Notes: generated by a model from the letters alone, not told the origin. A DNA stretch of 42,231 nt from Acidobacteriota bacterium (GCA_025463215.1 JAOBWF010000059.1:1-42231); one strand, 5' to 3'. Counted from the first letter of the stretch, positions 28,901 through 36,800 are shown. Numbers and translations are program-made.

Positions 28901-30836
28901 CATCGCCGCGCACGGATCGCCGCCGGAGCTCGTCGAACGCGGTGAAATCCGCCTGCGTGAACTGCAGATCGGTCGCATCCGGGTGCAGCGCCGCCAGCCG
29001 CGCGAAGTCGCTGCCGATGAAGTCCATCGCGAGCTGCGCCGTGCTGTCGGGCACCGGCTCGTGCAGGCTGATGCGCACGCCCGCCTCGGCCGCCTGCACG
29101 GCGCGGTCGAGCACGATCTGCTTCGAGATGCGCGCGACGTCCGGCGGCAGCGCCGCGGCGGGCGCCGTCGCCACCGCCCACGCCTTCCCCAGCAGTCCGA
29201 GCACGGCGGTGCGTAAATCCGCCGGCAGCGATTTCGCTTCCGACGGGAGGATCAGGGAGTCGGGGGACAGCGGGACGCCGAGCTCACCGACCGCGGTCTT
29301 CAGTGAGAACCGTCCCTGCACGTTCTCTTCCGTGTCCAGGGTGGCGGCCGTGACCTTGCCGGTCACGCGCGACACCATGTCGAAGCTGACCGTTGCCGAA
29401 TCGGAGGCGGGAATGCTGTCGATCTGCCTGGTCGGATCGCCGACGACGGTGGCGCCGACGACGTTCCCGGAAAACAGGTTGACGCTGACGAAGTTCGCCG
29501 CCGACGGCGACGTGTTCGTCACGGTGACGTCGAGCGAGTAGTGCTCGCCGGCCGATACGGTCTCGGGGTGGGTGAAGGTCAGCGTAAAGCTCGGGTTGCG
29601 AACCAGCACCGAGCCCACCGCCCGGCCGGTCACCTGCACCGGACCGCCGGGCAGCCCCTGCAGCGTGCCGCCGATGTTGAACTCGATGACGTGGCTGCCC
29701 TCGCGCCGTCCTTCCACGAGATACTCGGCGCTGCCCGAGTCGCCCGGGCCAAGCGCGGCGATGTCGTCCGCGGTGCCCAGCTTCCCGTCCGCTCCCGGCT
29801 GCACGACGAGGCGGATCTTCGGGGACGGTCCGCCGTTCGTCTGCGCCATCCGCAGCGGGTCGTCGTCGGATCCGACCACGGTGTCGTTGCCGGCCGGCAG
29901 CAGGATCTCGCCCGAGAGATCGGTCACGACCAGGTTGGATCCGGCGGGCGCGACGTTGCCGACCAGCAGCATCACGCTGAAGAACTGATTGAGGAATCCG
30001 ATATCGCCCGGAATCACCACGACGCCGGGAATCGGCGGCACCACCAGCTGCTTGCCGGCGAGCGCAGGCACGGTCAGCGTGAAGCCGACCACTTTGAGGT
30101 TGGGCATCTGCGCCTGCAGCCGCAGCGTGTCGGGAATGATCGTTTTCAGCTCGGGCAGGACCGGCGCCGGGATCGCTCCCAGCGAGGCTTGACTGACCGT
30201 GACGTCCTGCGCACCCTGCAGCGTCGGCAGCACCACGGGAAAACTGATCTGGATGGGCGTGTCCTTCACCGCGAACGCGGCGGTGAAGTTGTACGCCTGG
30301 AAGCTCGACTTGTCGAAGACGATGCCCTTGTCGCGAATCTCCTGCGCGGAGAGCGCGCGCGCCGTCACCTGGGTGACGAGGAGCTTGTCGATCACTTCGA
30401 TGGTCACGCTCTCCGGCGTGCCGCGCATCAGAATCTGGCCGCCGCTCTCGAACCGGATCTCTTCGAGCGTGTAGATCCCGGCGGTCCCGAGCGGCGGGAT
30501 GTTGAACGGCGAGTTGGGCGTCGCGGTCAGCTCGAGGCCGGTGCCGACGCCAGGGCCGCGCAGCGTGCCCTTGACGATCGCGTCGGGCGCGAACGGCGCG
30601 ACCTGCCCCTTCAGCGGCGGCGGCACCGACAGGAACGTGCTGACGATCGTGGCGATGTCCCTGGGGGCGACCTGGTGGTCGGGCTCGACGCGGAGACCGA
30701 GCCCGAGCAGCACGATGTCTTCCTTGCCGAGGAAACGATCCTGCGCCCGCACGCGTACCTGCGGCGCCGCCGCCGCAACAGCGGCGAACACCATCAACGC
30801 GATGAGACGTCGGGCGCGCGACAAAGTTGACGTCAC
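13968..30836 (-). CDS. Giant secreted CRD-repeat / Ig-like protein (5,622 residues)
   Basis: An uninterrupted 16.9-kb gene. The N-terminus has a signal peptide (ARRLIALMVFAAVAAAAPQ). Residues ~30-950 form a region without internal repeats that I do not recognise, apart from an Ig-like or CARDB-like stretch near 430-520. Then come 13 carboxypeptidase-regulatory-like (CRD) repeats of ~75-110 residues (~950-2190) with consensus G.V.GTVF.ADGVTPV. Next is an Ig block (~2190-2905) with two SbsA/Big_5-type domains and about four Bacterial-Ig domains (TPPLVTITAP, TAPVVTITG). CRDs 14-20, 21-26 and 27-35 follow, separated by three copies of a ~250-residue module (~3521-3780, ~4333-4580, ~5379-5621). 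The 18 cysteines lie mostly in close pairs. No enzyme motif, sortase signal or C-terminal secretion domain is visible. The GTG start overlaps the stop of the upstream giant (GTGA). It is probably a surface or extracellular adhesin or matrix protein. Confidence 0.85.
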   Translation of the reverse strand: MTSTLSRARRLIALMVFAAVAAAAPQVRVRAQDRFLGKEDIVLLGLGLRVEPDHQVAPRDIATIVSTFLSVPPPLKGQVAPFAPDAIVKGTLRGPGVGTGLELTATPNSPFNIPPLGTAGIYTLEEIRFESGGQILMRGTPESVTIEVIDKLLVTQVTARALSAQEIRDKGIVFDKSSFQAYNFTAAFAVKDTPIQISFPVVLPTLQGAQDVTVSQASLGAIPAPVLPELKTIIPDTLRLQAQMPNLKVVGFTLTVPALAGKQLVVPPIPGVVVIPGDIGFLNQFFSVMLLVGNVAPAGSNLVVTDLSGEILLPAGNDTVVGSDDDPLRMAQTNGGPSPKIRLVVQPGADGKLGTADDIAALGPGDSGSAEYLVEGRREGSHVIEFNIGGTLQGLPGGPVQVTGRAVGSVLVRNPSFTLTFTHPETVSAGEHYSLDVTVTNTSPSAANFVSVNLFSGNVVGATVVGDPTRQIDSIPASDSATVSFDMVSRVTGKVTAATLDTEENVQGRFSLKTAVGELGVPLSPDSLILPSEAKSLPADLRTAVLGLLGKAWAVATAPAAALPPDVARISKQIVLDRAVQAAEAGVRISLHEPVPDSTAQLAMDFIGSDFARLAALHPDATDLQFTQADFTAFDELRRRSVRGDVLASAVGAHLAADVAAQGATAFHQAFAEKVSYRPPHLSILVTSDAGPLPYTVALVDAQGRRVGGQDPAGKILKQIPFSDLIPFVDDAGATTGQMIVLAAPAAGDFHLQFSAVAAVPPGGSFGVSLIVPDGAGGLRQIAFAGLTGGTTVPSPFSGAAPYRVLLDLPAIAGGSSSAAPSRDAAIVPPAPHMLGVVQLADKDVLACEALVSFDGTSDIPVGRVVAVLFSEEVTAASVQDRVSANNITNFTVDGNQVVGVALQPGRRVAFLALRDPIGPFVARHLTVLNVMDGHGRAMSAQTLDIETTVTNDASVVGGQVLGADGAAVPFANVRLLITNPCSGALVGISSKSADAQGRFSWDWVPNTPRNRITAVTPGSDEARSVDFTSQRNGQRLNVNVVFLGRGTIKGRTVDENGAPLPNSTVKVTSLTDQSSYGATSDAAGQFAITRVPVGNIFIEGVNLAANAKGNASDLIPLAGASVARDLTLFSLTAPKITVKFGTASGHVLRADSTSLVSAVPVVAYYQSNSQPGVLCPPGQSECPVGVGQTDAGGRFELLHISAGQIRLVTFDQLTFQQGEARVTLPADGVVDANILLAQGIGTVNGTVVDAGGSPVAGARVGGGLSLATADGTGHFVLIDVPVGHRDIVAVSDQLGTKGTATVDIVQAGQTVNVTVVLEAVGTVAGTVFRADGVTPVPSNKVYLFYTLDGDDAARIQVAAVATTDALGHYTIGKVPFRETGYGLSAFLPDFSDGNVKTLVLKFNNQVIRGDIVFRGGGGRVAGRVLDADGTTPLQAAVGISGDQVEVAGGLVGVAFRNVSNVQIANTNITTGTFAFNNIFVGRFTLAAAGQFSPDPITFDGSIPSAGAAVSVDLRLQATSRIQGTVFQPDGVTPVARGVIVRYNSSAFKQVCATSGNITVGNTTVDAGTCRDIPQGIQEETVITDDNGRYLLPLVNAGAFTLTAVDNDSHKTAQTIGAIKPGQVADFSIRLLGLSTLTINVRGSDATTVIPKAEVRVTQIAYPKKVVTGPADEAGVLVLSGGDMFSEGDVIVMATDPRNGFAGRASGRVTKDGDNVTINVFLFNASGTVLGTVFQADGVTTVPNAEVVISNCVGDPLFIGIGAAPCLSGGPLAFGVTDSAGTYREDLIPLGSFRVDVFEAATARRGFGAGRIDLDHQQVPVNVVEAARGLVTGTVVAAGSLAPLKNWEVSLTQNSPGGRPLPLLRTTTGVDGTFSFPGVTIGDFHLNVTRPIAAAGEPFGNADVTETLTAEGQLVDVPIVVQVIEQHHGRVEGIVVNPDGTPAANVAVDVCPVANCISYLPGSGHVNAQTGPDGAFALDNVRVGRFSITARSQASLNATTAEGQLQFEGDVARVTLTLVGLSRVSGTVVFSDNRPAPRVQLSLFGYPTSGCAGNGGCSAFADDNGAFEFLNITAKTYYLRATDPVSNLSGVLTGTLNAGDHPVLRLVLQPTASVTGRALSAGGGGAPRVTAELIQTGVLQPIDIFQVTDNDGNFTFPAVPIGQYTLNLEDPVGAGVAHRSVQVANSVALGDLVLDEAAPTVAALLPHGSAIGVPLASAVRVVFSEPITAGTINQTNVKLTGPASPVLGTLQVTDGDTTAVFTPLVPLSESTRYTLSVQGVTDRVGKVMPSTFTTTFTTVDLTPPAVIDLSPAIDANGIALASVIRVKYSEPFDAARFRGPPIAVAKGAAGVAGRTDFLFGNTTVVFTPAQQLEENTVYTVQLGAALDLAGNAQAQGAQFSFRTLDRTPPQILSLSAGGNGTVIENGITTIVADVGAAHDVSVVDFFINDQPAAAARTAPFVLNVQAIAALGKPGDQIKISALATDTSGNRSVTPAAILVPIVADTPPLVTITAPAPGASFHNGDHITVTVHVTDDLGAAQIGYRARTGKPQDVATQTIAPTSLDVTRTFAFNIAADAVPGAPIVIDATAVDSKGQVANAAPVTISVLDATAPVVTITGTTTGAKVAPGQQTSAVISAQDLGGVASITFTTGGVLAGTQTRTVSPAQNSVVTSFAFTVPATARAGDTLTLDATAVDAAGNAASAARVLLPIADLNPPTLQLHTPTGVLEIVPGATVTVIAQAEDETGVATVALGGQGAFTVSQAKQVSPVSNSAQVTFQIPVPVGAVEGAVLNLAASATDVFGNVSAPATLALTVRSLTSVVLPPSLLIAAGDSSAIDVRLSTAAPAGGLRVDLSSANLNIAQVTSSVFLSEGETVKPATVTAFSGGIVTLTATVNNVQRASMTVTVRGGIVSGRVFNPALQAVFGADVSVVDGNGTVHHTITDANGDYLVEGVATSAFQTTGFSIKVSDPATNLIGFSTGALNLPNGFAHVNVPVVTAGRIGGIVFAADGHSPVGAGAHVDLLANADLFTVLTTVFTDANGAYEFPLVSLGTYAVEASDGSGHRGRTTQLAIVSSGQHLDAPVTYLGRGIVAGTVRDGSGNPAPNVPIVLTATSLFGQAPPVGANSAGDGTFRFDNVPVGSFTVQARDPVTNLVGTVTNAIGSDLQVVTVDVRLATWGGLQGTVYRADGVTPLVGGVVTVSAPGETVTAKTDAAGHYAFDFLPLGSFFIAVNEPATHGIARALGALSVHAQVLTLNLTLLPQGTLVVTVTDANQHPIAGALVGVQSSDGQGGDSLDATTGADGVVLVEHVLATQNIAVSANANGLFGSLLTTLLPNEIKSITVKLQPTGSIVGTVSGPDGQTPVAGIRVSCEGCADTVTTPADGAYRFDNVTLRQWTLTATDAQGRKRAVARNVAVTAGGQVATANLTLVGLGTVTGRVLNPDNSSAPSLTVMIHGLDPDFGTFYGPSTDAAGFYIAEGVVVGPLTVSAGDAPHGLLGEAAATLAHDGDTLTVDILLKSNAITLPVTRVDGNAFTFDIQKDGSIGAGLNGVFAAAAFGAPGGASHLDISVGAATTRFTGANIATTENNGREIAVSQTNVAGLNVTRKVLVAPEYFARYLELLSNPTANPITVSVSVESNVRANSVLTTSSGDAALSVADPNAADRWVALNTGSDGDVFDPAIGGPVQAGFAFDGVGAARRASTASFAVLPFSSISGQVTYGWSNVTIQPGQTVGFMHFVAQQYSRAALQASVDRLAQLPAEALASLSPAEIGAIQNFAIPADGTSTLPPLPPLGGSITGRVFEGDQSTPVPQTFQQGIRYRSQVIFFGRTYAAAMNATGVFTFGPSISVPLGAFTIEAFHPFTSLKSAVTTASFAAGATTAVANVVFSNTGILKGTVRRTSGAVAANATVIATFPAQFGNTSILFPTAGDGSYFAGGLPPGGVTVTGSIQHPQGGSIKLTGTAAATVNAGQTQTVNLTIQPTGAIAGTVRTALGAPAVSTLVQLRGIDPINTFAVLQTQTDSAGVYRFNDVPLGTLTVAATDPVTSFQTTRQTTVVQDQTSTLDLSLRPVGSVQLTVTFNNNAPAVNAFVEIQTAVQPFFISAGATDAAGHLTIPNVPGGSFVVRAHRPGGQSNISVDVPGTLSTQAQVVPIAAVLPPVGTLVVRVTTLAGVPAANVVVESDIDSPDSFSVIGTTAADGQLTRLNILGGRSFRVRADGSSGQARESSATLTLEGETVTVPIVLDTFGNISGRVTLANGAPAVNVLVFDLTLGGSFGASVVTDGDGVYQFTHVPTGVFRLRVTNQPSLTFGSFEGVLIHDGDSVVGDFALSKALTNSDGYPLADANGYTYLFGEPGSLRNGNTPADGFFNFPIMLVGTAATGLRFFNGDMGATFELNRRQLAVPNFDNRSLAPQTLAGLNVTRKLYVDPSGYYGRYLEVFDNPTPTPISVDVQLFGTVNATGFNDTSSGDAALTNADRWYITERPATPGSPSDAHVFQGPNAALAPASAGSTFDGLLQPFVRWNGLTVPAGGRAMLMHFVSVAPDAATARAVAERLAQVPPEALAGLSPDDLASIRNFSVPADGSSPLAPFATVSGRVLANGVAPVPSALVLVTGSSSPLFRPTATVKADANGFYSASTLGGGPFTVQAKDPTTGALSLVVPLSLAPGQTSVTQDLSFTTVGVLRGTVRFGTGALATAGTVTITGGSPAATLVVPIASDGTFAGVALAPGTYAVQATSAGHSGVSADAVVTIGNTTTANVVLKSFAAVRVTVKRFDGSPLVGVSLSIIAADGQHFPTFTNADGVGQFNSFMPEGPFTVYVFAPALIGTATGTILPTDDNRVVDVAVTSSAVRLVGRVFEGDGVTPIRTGTIQIVFANDSVAASSIAVDGSYTIEAVAPGTYTAFISSAGRTLQTAPFVVTPGQLTTANFHFPVNATVRVTVHRDGGAPLPGVTVYFQNQDAFLGLGGTDANGIASVSGVSEGPFTVYASKSGDVILNVTRTGTVGAGDDGHVVDVVIDTTVGNITGTVFTADGVTPASSVSVSLVDPSSNDSIDFATTDDTGAYQFSQFALAFSPFKVIARAPGNSAVTVEKLASFSNGAAIVDLILPIGVANGTVFYAGGTSPAAGANVNIVQKDPRGLAIQLSAIAHDDGRFSIPGLSLGELEVQAMDSDGILVGRAAGSVGSLTTAFVVDVHLAPSGTVTGTVRDSAGNPAAFAQIVISSEGATMGSDKYSTTGAAGSFTVTYVPAGAFSVQSCVYSDVVTCGLAVGVIEADGQTVTADVALPGTGTVSGTMFDADGTTPLPGVSVQIRSGAESALGSYQAFTVTDGNGQFVQPLVPAGAVTVVSLDQFFIASGASAGILIADGSLTANITRGTAGYQCGHSFTGDDGFVYSAGCSGQLQQGGTADGTLSRAYRFDAYSLRVNGGSLSGNAPSRLEIGDRQAVFGPYAPGGLITTRKLFVPTTGGFARFLDTVTNPSNAPVTASVQIEGALGGLVNLVIDPTTTGNTYAITLADATTVAESEDGPVTRPALGHVFAGLNAPVPVSGIHIQRFFSPTYYRWTVTIPAGASVTFMHFALQRAPGDTAGAEAQAQGLVHLTDPNVLAGMTAEEKARVVNFKLQ
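13971..14703 (-). repeat. Giant protein: ~250-residue module, copy 3 (C-terminus)
   Basis: This is the third and most diverged copy, at residues ~5379-5621. It includes a cysteine pair (QCGHSF, SAGCSG), LITTRKLFVPTTGGFARFLD, NPSNAPVTASVQIEG, VTIPAGASVTFMHFALQ, VLAGMTAEEKARVVNF, and ends in KLQ. The protein stops here, so the module serves as the C-terminal domain. Confidence 0.75.
17098..17840 (-). repeat. Giant protein: ~250-residue module, copy 2
   Basis: This is the second copy, at residues ~4333-4580. Matching stretches are GLNVTRKLYVDPSGYYGRYLE, NPTPTPISVDVQLFG, SSGDAALTNADRW, LTVPAGGRAMLMHFVSV, LAQVPPEALAGLSPDD and NFSVPADGSS. The order is the same as in copies 1 and 3. Confidence 0.75.
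19500..20275 (-). repeat. Giant protein: ~250-residue module, copy 1
   Basis: This is the first copy, at residues ~3521-3780. It starts with a TRVDGNAFTFDIQKDG-like strand. It then has GLNVTRKVLVAPEYFARYLE, NPTANPITVSVSVESN and SSGDAALSVADPNAADRW. It ends with VTIQPGQTVGFMHFVAQQ and a helical tail LAQLPAEALASLSPAEIG followed by NFAIPADG. It is followed directly by a new CRD repeat. Confidence 0.75.
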
Positions 30837-33800
30837 GGCTGTGGCGGGACCGTGACCACCGTCAAGCCGAAGGCGGTTCCCGACGACGCGAAAGCCGCGG
30901 CGGTGACCGCATCGGCGGCGACGGGATAGTCCACCGTGAACTGGATGACGCCGTTGTGCGAGCGAACCTGCACGCCGTCAGCCGAGGGATCCTCGTCGGC
31001 TGCGATGACCGTGCCGAACGACACGAACGGCGCGCCGCGCGGCACCCCCATCACGGTGTACAGCGTGCCGTCCGGCACCGGCTGACCGTTGTTCATCCGC
31101 AACGGCGCGCTGGTGTAGCTGGCGACGACATGGGACTCGAGCCCGCTCCCGGTGCGGGTGGCCTGGCCGATCAGGGCGATCGCACCGGCCGGCATCGGCG
31201 GAGCGGCGGTAAACAGCCCAAGCCGGTCGACGGTCACGCGGATCGTATTGGTCGACGAATCGTTGACGCCGCCCAGGTAGTCCCAATCGCTCGTGGCGTC
31301 GTTCCAGCGATAGATGCCGAAGGTGGACTTGTCGAACGCAGTGACTTCGTCCTCGTTGTAGAAGATCGTCAGCGTCGCTGGCGACGCGAGCGCTCTCCCG
31401 TCCGGCGTGAACTGATGGAAGTGGCCGATGCCGTAGTGAGGCCGATCGGCCGGACCGGACGTGGCGTTGGGAGGCTGAAGCCGCGGCGCCAGCGAGCCCG
31501 GAATCGCCGTGAAGCGGGTCGACACGATGCCGATCTCGAACGGCGGCTCATTGGTACCGTTGAAATCGAGCTGCGCAGTAAAGTGCGAGCGCACGCTGTC
31601 GAGGCCCGCGACGGCGGTCTTCGCGACCCGGTCGACCGCCAGCTTCCCGGCGTCGCTCATCGACGACATCGCCAGCGCGCCGACACTCTGGAAGGCGTCG
31701 TTGGCGGCCCCGACCGGCAGATCCGGAATCAAGGCGTCCTTCGTGTAGCGCGCCAGCGGATAGTAGACGCCGCCGCGGATACGGCCTTTTTCCGTCGTGT
31801 AGGCGATCGCGCGGTCCAGCGCCAGCGCGTCGCTGACCTTGAGCTTGAGACCGAGCGCGGCCAGGTCGACGCCGATAATCGGCAGGACTTCGCCGTCACC
31901 GATTTCCTCGGTGATCTCGAAATCGAAGTCGTTGCTCACGAGCAGCTCGACCAGGTTGGTGACTTCCTGCGTCAGCGCGTTCACCAGCGCGATCGGCACG
32001 CCGGCGCCGGGAACGACCACCGCGATCACCGAGTTCAGCTTGGCGACGGTCTGCAGCTGGGCGATCGCCTTCTGCATGACGACGGGATCGGCGGTCGTGA
32101 ACTTGATCGTCCCCTTGGCGGTCCCGGTGAACTGGCCGCCGGTACCGAGCACAAAATTCGATCCCGAGACGACCAGGCCGGCGGTCTTCGATCCGGAGAG
32201 GCTGATCGTCAGGCTGGTCGGCTTCAGATTCTGATCGAGGGCAAGGCTCGCGCCGAATTTCCCGCCGAGGCTTCCCTTCAACCCGGCCTTGAGCTTGTCG
32301 CCAAGCGATACTTTCTGCGCGGCCTTCGCCACCGCCTTGGCATCGTTCGGGTCGGGAGTCGGCGAGCCGATGCCGACGCCCAGCGCAACTCCCAGCTCGA
32401 CACCGGCGCGAAGCTCGACGCTCGGCGTGATCACCGTCGTCGGCTTCGACTTGAACTCCACGCCCATCGTCGCGCCCGCTTTCCCCGACAGCGACGCGCT
32501 CGCCTCGAGGCCGTAGGCAATTTCGCCGTAGCGATGCGAGGCCTTCGTCGCGACGATGCCGGCGACGGCGCTCGCGGTGCCGGTGGTCGAGACTTCCGCG
32601 CCGACGGCGGCCGTCGTCGCCGTCCTGTATTGCTCCATGTCCAGGCCGGTGGCCTGCACCGCGCCCTGCACCAGGTTGGTGATGATCGGGTTGTTGAATC
32701 CGACCAAGCTCGCCAGCATCAGCCCACCGAGGGCGACCGACTGACTTTTGTCGAGGTTGGGCGTTCCCGGGACGAACTTGAAATCGTACTGATCGCCGAG
32801 CATCAGCTGTGCGACGGCGGTCCCTTCGATGCCGGCGCCGACCTGGGCCTTCGCAGTTGCGCCGCCGACCGAGAAGCTCGCCTTGGCGTCGAGGAACTCG
32901 GTCAGCGTCTCCTTGAATCCGCCTTCGGCGCCGGCGGTGCGGACCAGCGTCAGCTGCTGACGTCCCAGCTTCGCCTTCTCCGCGATGGTGAAGGCCATGC
33001 CCGCTGCGATTTTCCCCGCCAGCCCGACCTCGATCGCCCCTTCGGCGGCGATGCTGGCGCCGGCGTTCCACGATCGCTTGAAATCGCGATCGCCCACGGG
33101 GATGACCATCGGCAGCATCGCGGAACAGAACGGCTGGCTGGTCTTGCCGTTGACCGTGACCGACTTGAGCGTGACGGTGAGCCGATCGCCGTCATTCAGC
33201 GTTGACGCGACCGGAATGACCAGCCCAGGCTCGACGTCGTACTGGAGCGGCGCTCCGGGCGTGGACACGAAATAGGGTGTCTGCGGCGTTTCGATACGGC
33301 CGTTGGCGTTGGTGCCGGCGACCATCGTCTTGGTTCCGCCCGGCCCTGTCACTTCAATCGTCACCTGCGCGCCGGCCACGCGCTGGCCAGTCCGGCGATT
33401 GACGACGTTGAAGTAGCGGACCGCGTTGCCGCCGATCATCACCTTGGCGACGTCGGCCGCGGTTTCCTGCTCGACGAAATCCGGATTGGGGAAATCGGGC
33501 ACCTCGGCAATCTGCGACGCCTCGCAGCCGACCATCAGCATGCGCGGATCGCTCTGCCTGACGCCCACGTCCGGCGAGCTTGCCAGCGCGATCGCTTCGA
33601 GCGTCCTCGCATCCTCCGGCGACGTGAAGTTGACGGTAACGACCTTCTGTTCGCCGATGCCGAGCGTGCCGATCGGCCGGCAATCGTCGGGCGCCAGCGA
33701 CGAGCAGGCCACCACGTCCTTGACGACCTTGCCCGATTCGTTGCGTACCGTTATCTGCACGCCGATGGTTTCTCCCGGCTCGAGCGTCGCCGGGTCGGTG

Positions 33801-36800
33801 AGCTCGCCGAGGGTGCCGCCGAAGTTGAAGCTCTGCGTGATCTGGAGATCCGCGGTCTGGCCGCATTCAAGATCCGGCTTCAGCAGATCTCCGTCGGGAT
33901 CGGCAACCGGCAACGGGATGCTGGGCGGAATCGTCGGCGGCAGCACCTCTTCGCTGCTGCGATCGAGGATGTAGTACCAGAACCCGTCGACGTTGTTGAG
34001 GCGATTCGGCTCCTTGACCTTCTTCTCGGGTAGATCGATCGTGAACGCGACGTAGCGAAGCTGGCCGGGATCGACCTCCTGATTGATCTTCGGGTTGCCG
34101 AGCTCGCCGCTGCCGAGGAGGAACGTGGGCTTGTGCAGGCTGACGTCAAGCCGGTCGAGGTCGTTCAGATTCCGATCGGCTGGCGAGATGCCGTCCGGCG
34201 CGGCGGTGAGAATGTCCGCGTCGGTCTCCGCGAACTTCTGCTCGCCGCCGGCGAGGTCGACGCGGCGCGAGACCGCCGCTGTTCCGACGCCATCCGACCC
34301 GCGATACATCGTCGTAAGCACGGCGGACGCGCCGACGAACCCATGGTTGAAGAACCGGGGAACGATGTGCAGGTTCGTGCCGGTGAGACCGTCGTCGGTC
34401 TTGGTCTGCGCCGTCTGCAGGTTCGACTGGCGCTGTGCCTGGTCCGCATCGCCGCCGATGGTCGAGTCGTAGATGACCTTGGTGTCGGCAATCACCTTGT
34501 CGATGAAGATCGACGCGGTGGCGATGAGGCGATCGGCCTCGGCCTCGTCCTTGAGAAACGGTTTGACGTTCGCCTTGACGCGATAGAACCAGTGGATCGT
34601 GTTGGCCACCACGCTGTCGTCGAACGGCGGCGCGGGCAAAGAGAGGCTCCTCGCCGCGGCCGACGCCACATATTCTTCGAACGAGTTGCATGCCTTGGGG
34701 TTCCACTCGGCCGGCAGCGACGCCGGATTGATGTTGCGGCAGCCGTTGCTGGCGAATTCGGCGCGCGTGATGTTGAGAACCAGCGCGTTGGCGGCCGGAT
34801 CGGCGACCATTCGCGCCAGCGCGGCGCGGATGCCCGCCTTGCCCGTGTCGTGCACCTGCGCGATGTAGATGTCGTGCAGCGAGGTCCCGGTCGTCGACGA
34901 GCCGGCGATGCGGATGAACGCGCGGGACTTGACGAGGTTGAACTTCTGGAGCGTTCCCCACTCGTGCCCTTCGAGCGCGGGGATTCCGGTCGTGGTGCGA
35001 AGAGTGGACAGGACGAGGTCGAGGGACTTGCCGCCGACCTCGTAGCCGGGCACCGTGACATACTCGCCTTCGAGCAGCCATTTCAACAGCAGTTGCTGAC
35101 GTCCGAGGCCGAGGTCGCCGGTGATATCGCCGCCCGAGGACTTCGGCGGCAGCACGTCGAGCTTGGCGGCGTCGAACCCGCTGCGGCTCACGGCGAAGAA
35201 GGTGATGTCGTCGAACGACATCTTGACGCCTCCCGCATCGATCTCCTTCGGGGTGCCGTCGGTGTTGGTGAACGCACCGTTCAACGCATCGGTGACGCAG
35301 GTGGCTGCGCTGCCGGCGCCCCCCGCGCTGAAGAACGACGCGGGAATCAGCACCTCGTAGTCGTGATCGCTCAGCCCCGGCTGATAGGAGTCGCTGCAGG
35401 TGACGAGTGGGTTCCCCTTCCACAGACAGGCGCCGCTGCCCTGCTCGAGGATCGCCAGCGACCCCGGTGAGTCGGCGACGCCCGCGCTGCGGATGGGAAC
35501 GCCGCACGAGGCGGCCGCGGCCAGACCGGCGCCGAGACCGGCCTGCAGCACCTTCTTCTCACGCGCCAGCAGCTCTGGACGCTCACCGGTGCCGCCGCTC
35601 GAAAGCCGAGGCTTGGCGGTGAAATCGGCGCCGAGATCGCAGCAGGTGTTGTCGAGGGACCAGACCTCGAGTCCACCGTGGCTGTTGGTATCGGTGCTGA
35701 CGCCGACGTAGAGCATGCGCCGGTCGGCATCGAAGCGCAGTCCCCGGTAGTTCGAGATGCCGAGGCCGTAGAGCTCCACCGCCGGCGTGTGCCAGGTCAG
35801 TCGGGTGTCCGGCCCCTCGGGCCCAGACGATGTGAACGGCTTCCGGCCCGAGAGATCGATCATCGAGACGGCCCAATTCCCGTCGGGCAGCTCGGTTGGG
35901 CCGCTCACGAACAGCCGGCGCTTGTCAGCGTCGAAGTCCATCTGGTAGACGGCGCCCTTCATCGGCACCGTACCGAGGATCACCGGAGCGTCGGGGTTGG
36001 TGGCGTCCAGGATCACGACGCCTCCGGTACCGCCGACGAACGCCAGGCTGAGGACTTCGTCCTGACCGATGTCGCCATCGCCGTTCACATCGATCGAGAT
36101 GCCTTCGGCGTAGGTCATCGCAATTGCGTCACCGAGCGGCAGCGGCACGGACGAAGACTGGGCGAGGCTGGCGTCGAACGTATCGAGGGTCTTGGCCGTG
36201 CGCTCGATCGCGAGCAGCCGGTTGGCGCCGACGACGACGTCGGTGTAGTTGCCCGACGCGATCGGTTCGCGAACCCGCTGATCCGGGAGCACCGCGGGAA
36301 CGTTGTGGCCGACGTCGGCCATCATCAGCCCGACGTTCTCCATGGCGGTGTACGACTTCAGCCGGCTGCCGTCCGACATGGCGACGACGGCGCGCGCCGA
36401 TGCCAGCGGCGTCAGCACCACGCCCTGCGGAAAGTTGGAGAACGCGGGGTTGAGCGTCAGCAGCTTCGAGCCCATCTGGCAAGGGGTGGACGGATCGCTG
36501 ACGTCGAAGAATCTGACCGCGGATCCGACCGCGGTGTATGAAGAGGTGATCGCCAGATCGCCAGAGAAGCTGGTCCCGCCGCCGCAGGGGTTGGTTCCGT
36601 CGAGCGCGAGATTCTGCACTCCCGGTACGACGGTGACGCGCTGCAGGTCGCCCTCATTGACCGTGCTGAGAAGCACCGGCTGTCTCGGATCCGTCAGATC
36701 GAGAATGACCAGCTTGTGCGAGCTCTCACCGAGATCGCCGGTGATGCCAAAGCCGAGCGTCTTGGCGGGGCCGGGGCCTGAAGTTTTCTTGTACAGCGTC

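Noticed and set aside
30833..30836. A frameshift splitting one even larger gene into the two giants.
   Set aside because: The downstream gene starts with its own signal peptide directly after the GTGA overlap, so these are two separately exported proteins.
13887..33205. Many long plus-strand open frames opposite the giant genes, some over 900 codons (for example 20472-23912).
   Set aside because: They are Arg/His/Gly/Asp-rich, lack recognisable domains and are explained by the strong third-position G/C bias of the minus-strand genes. The minus-strand frames have coherent repeats and a signal peptide.
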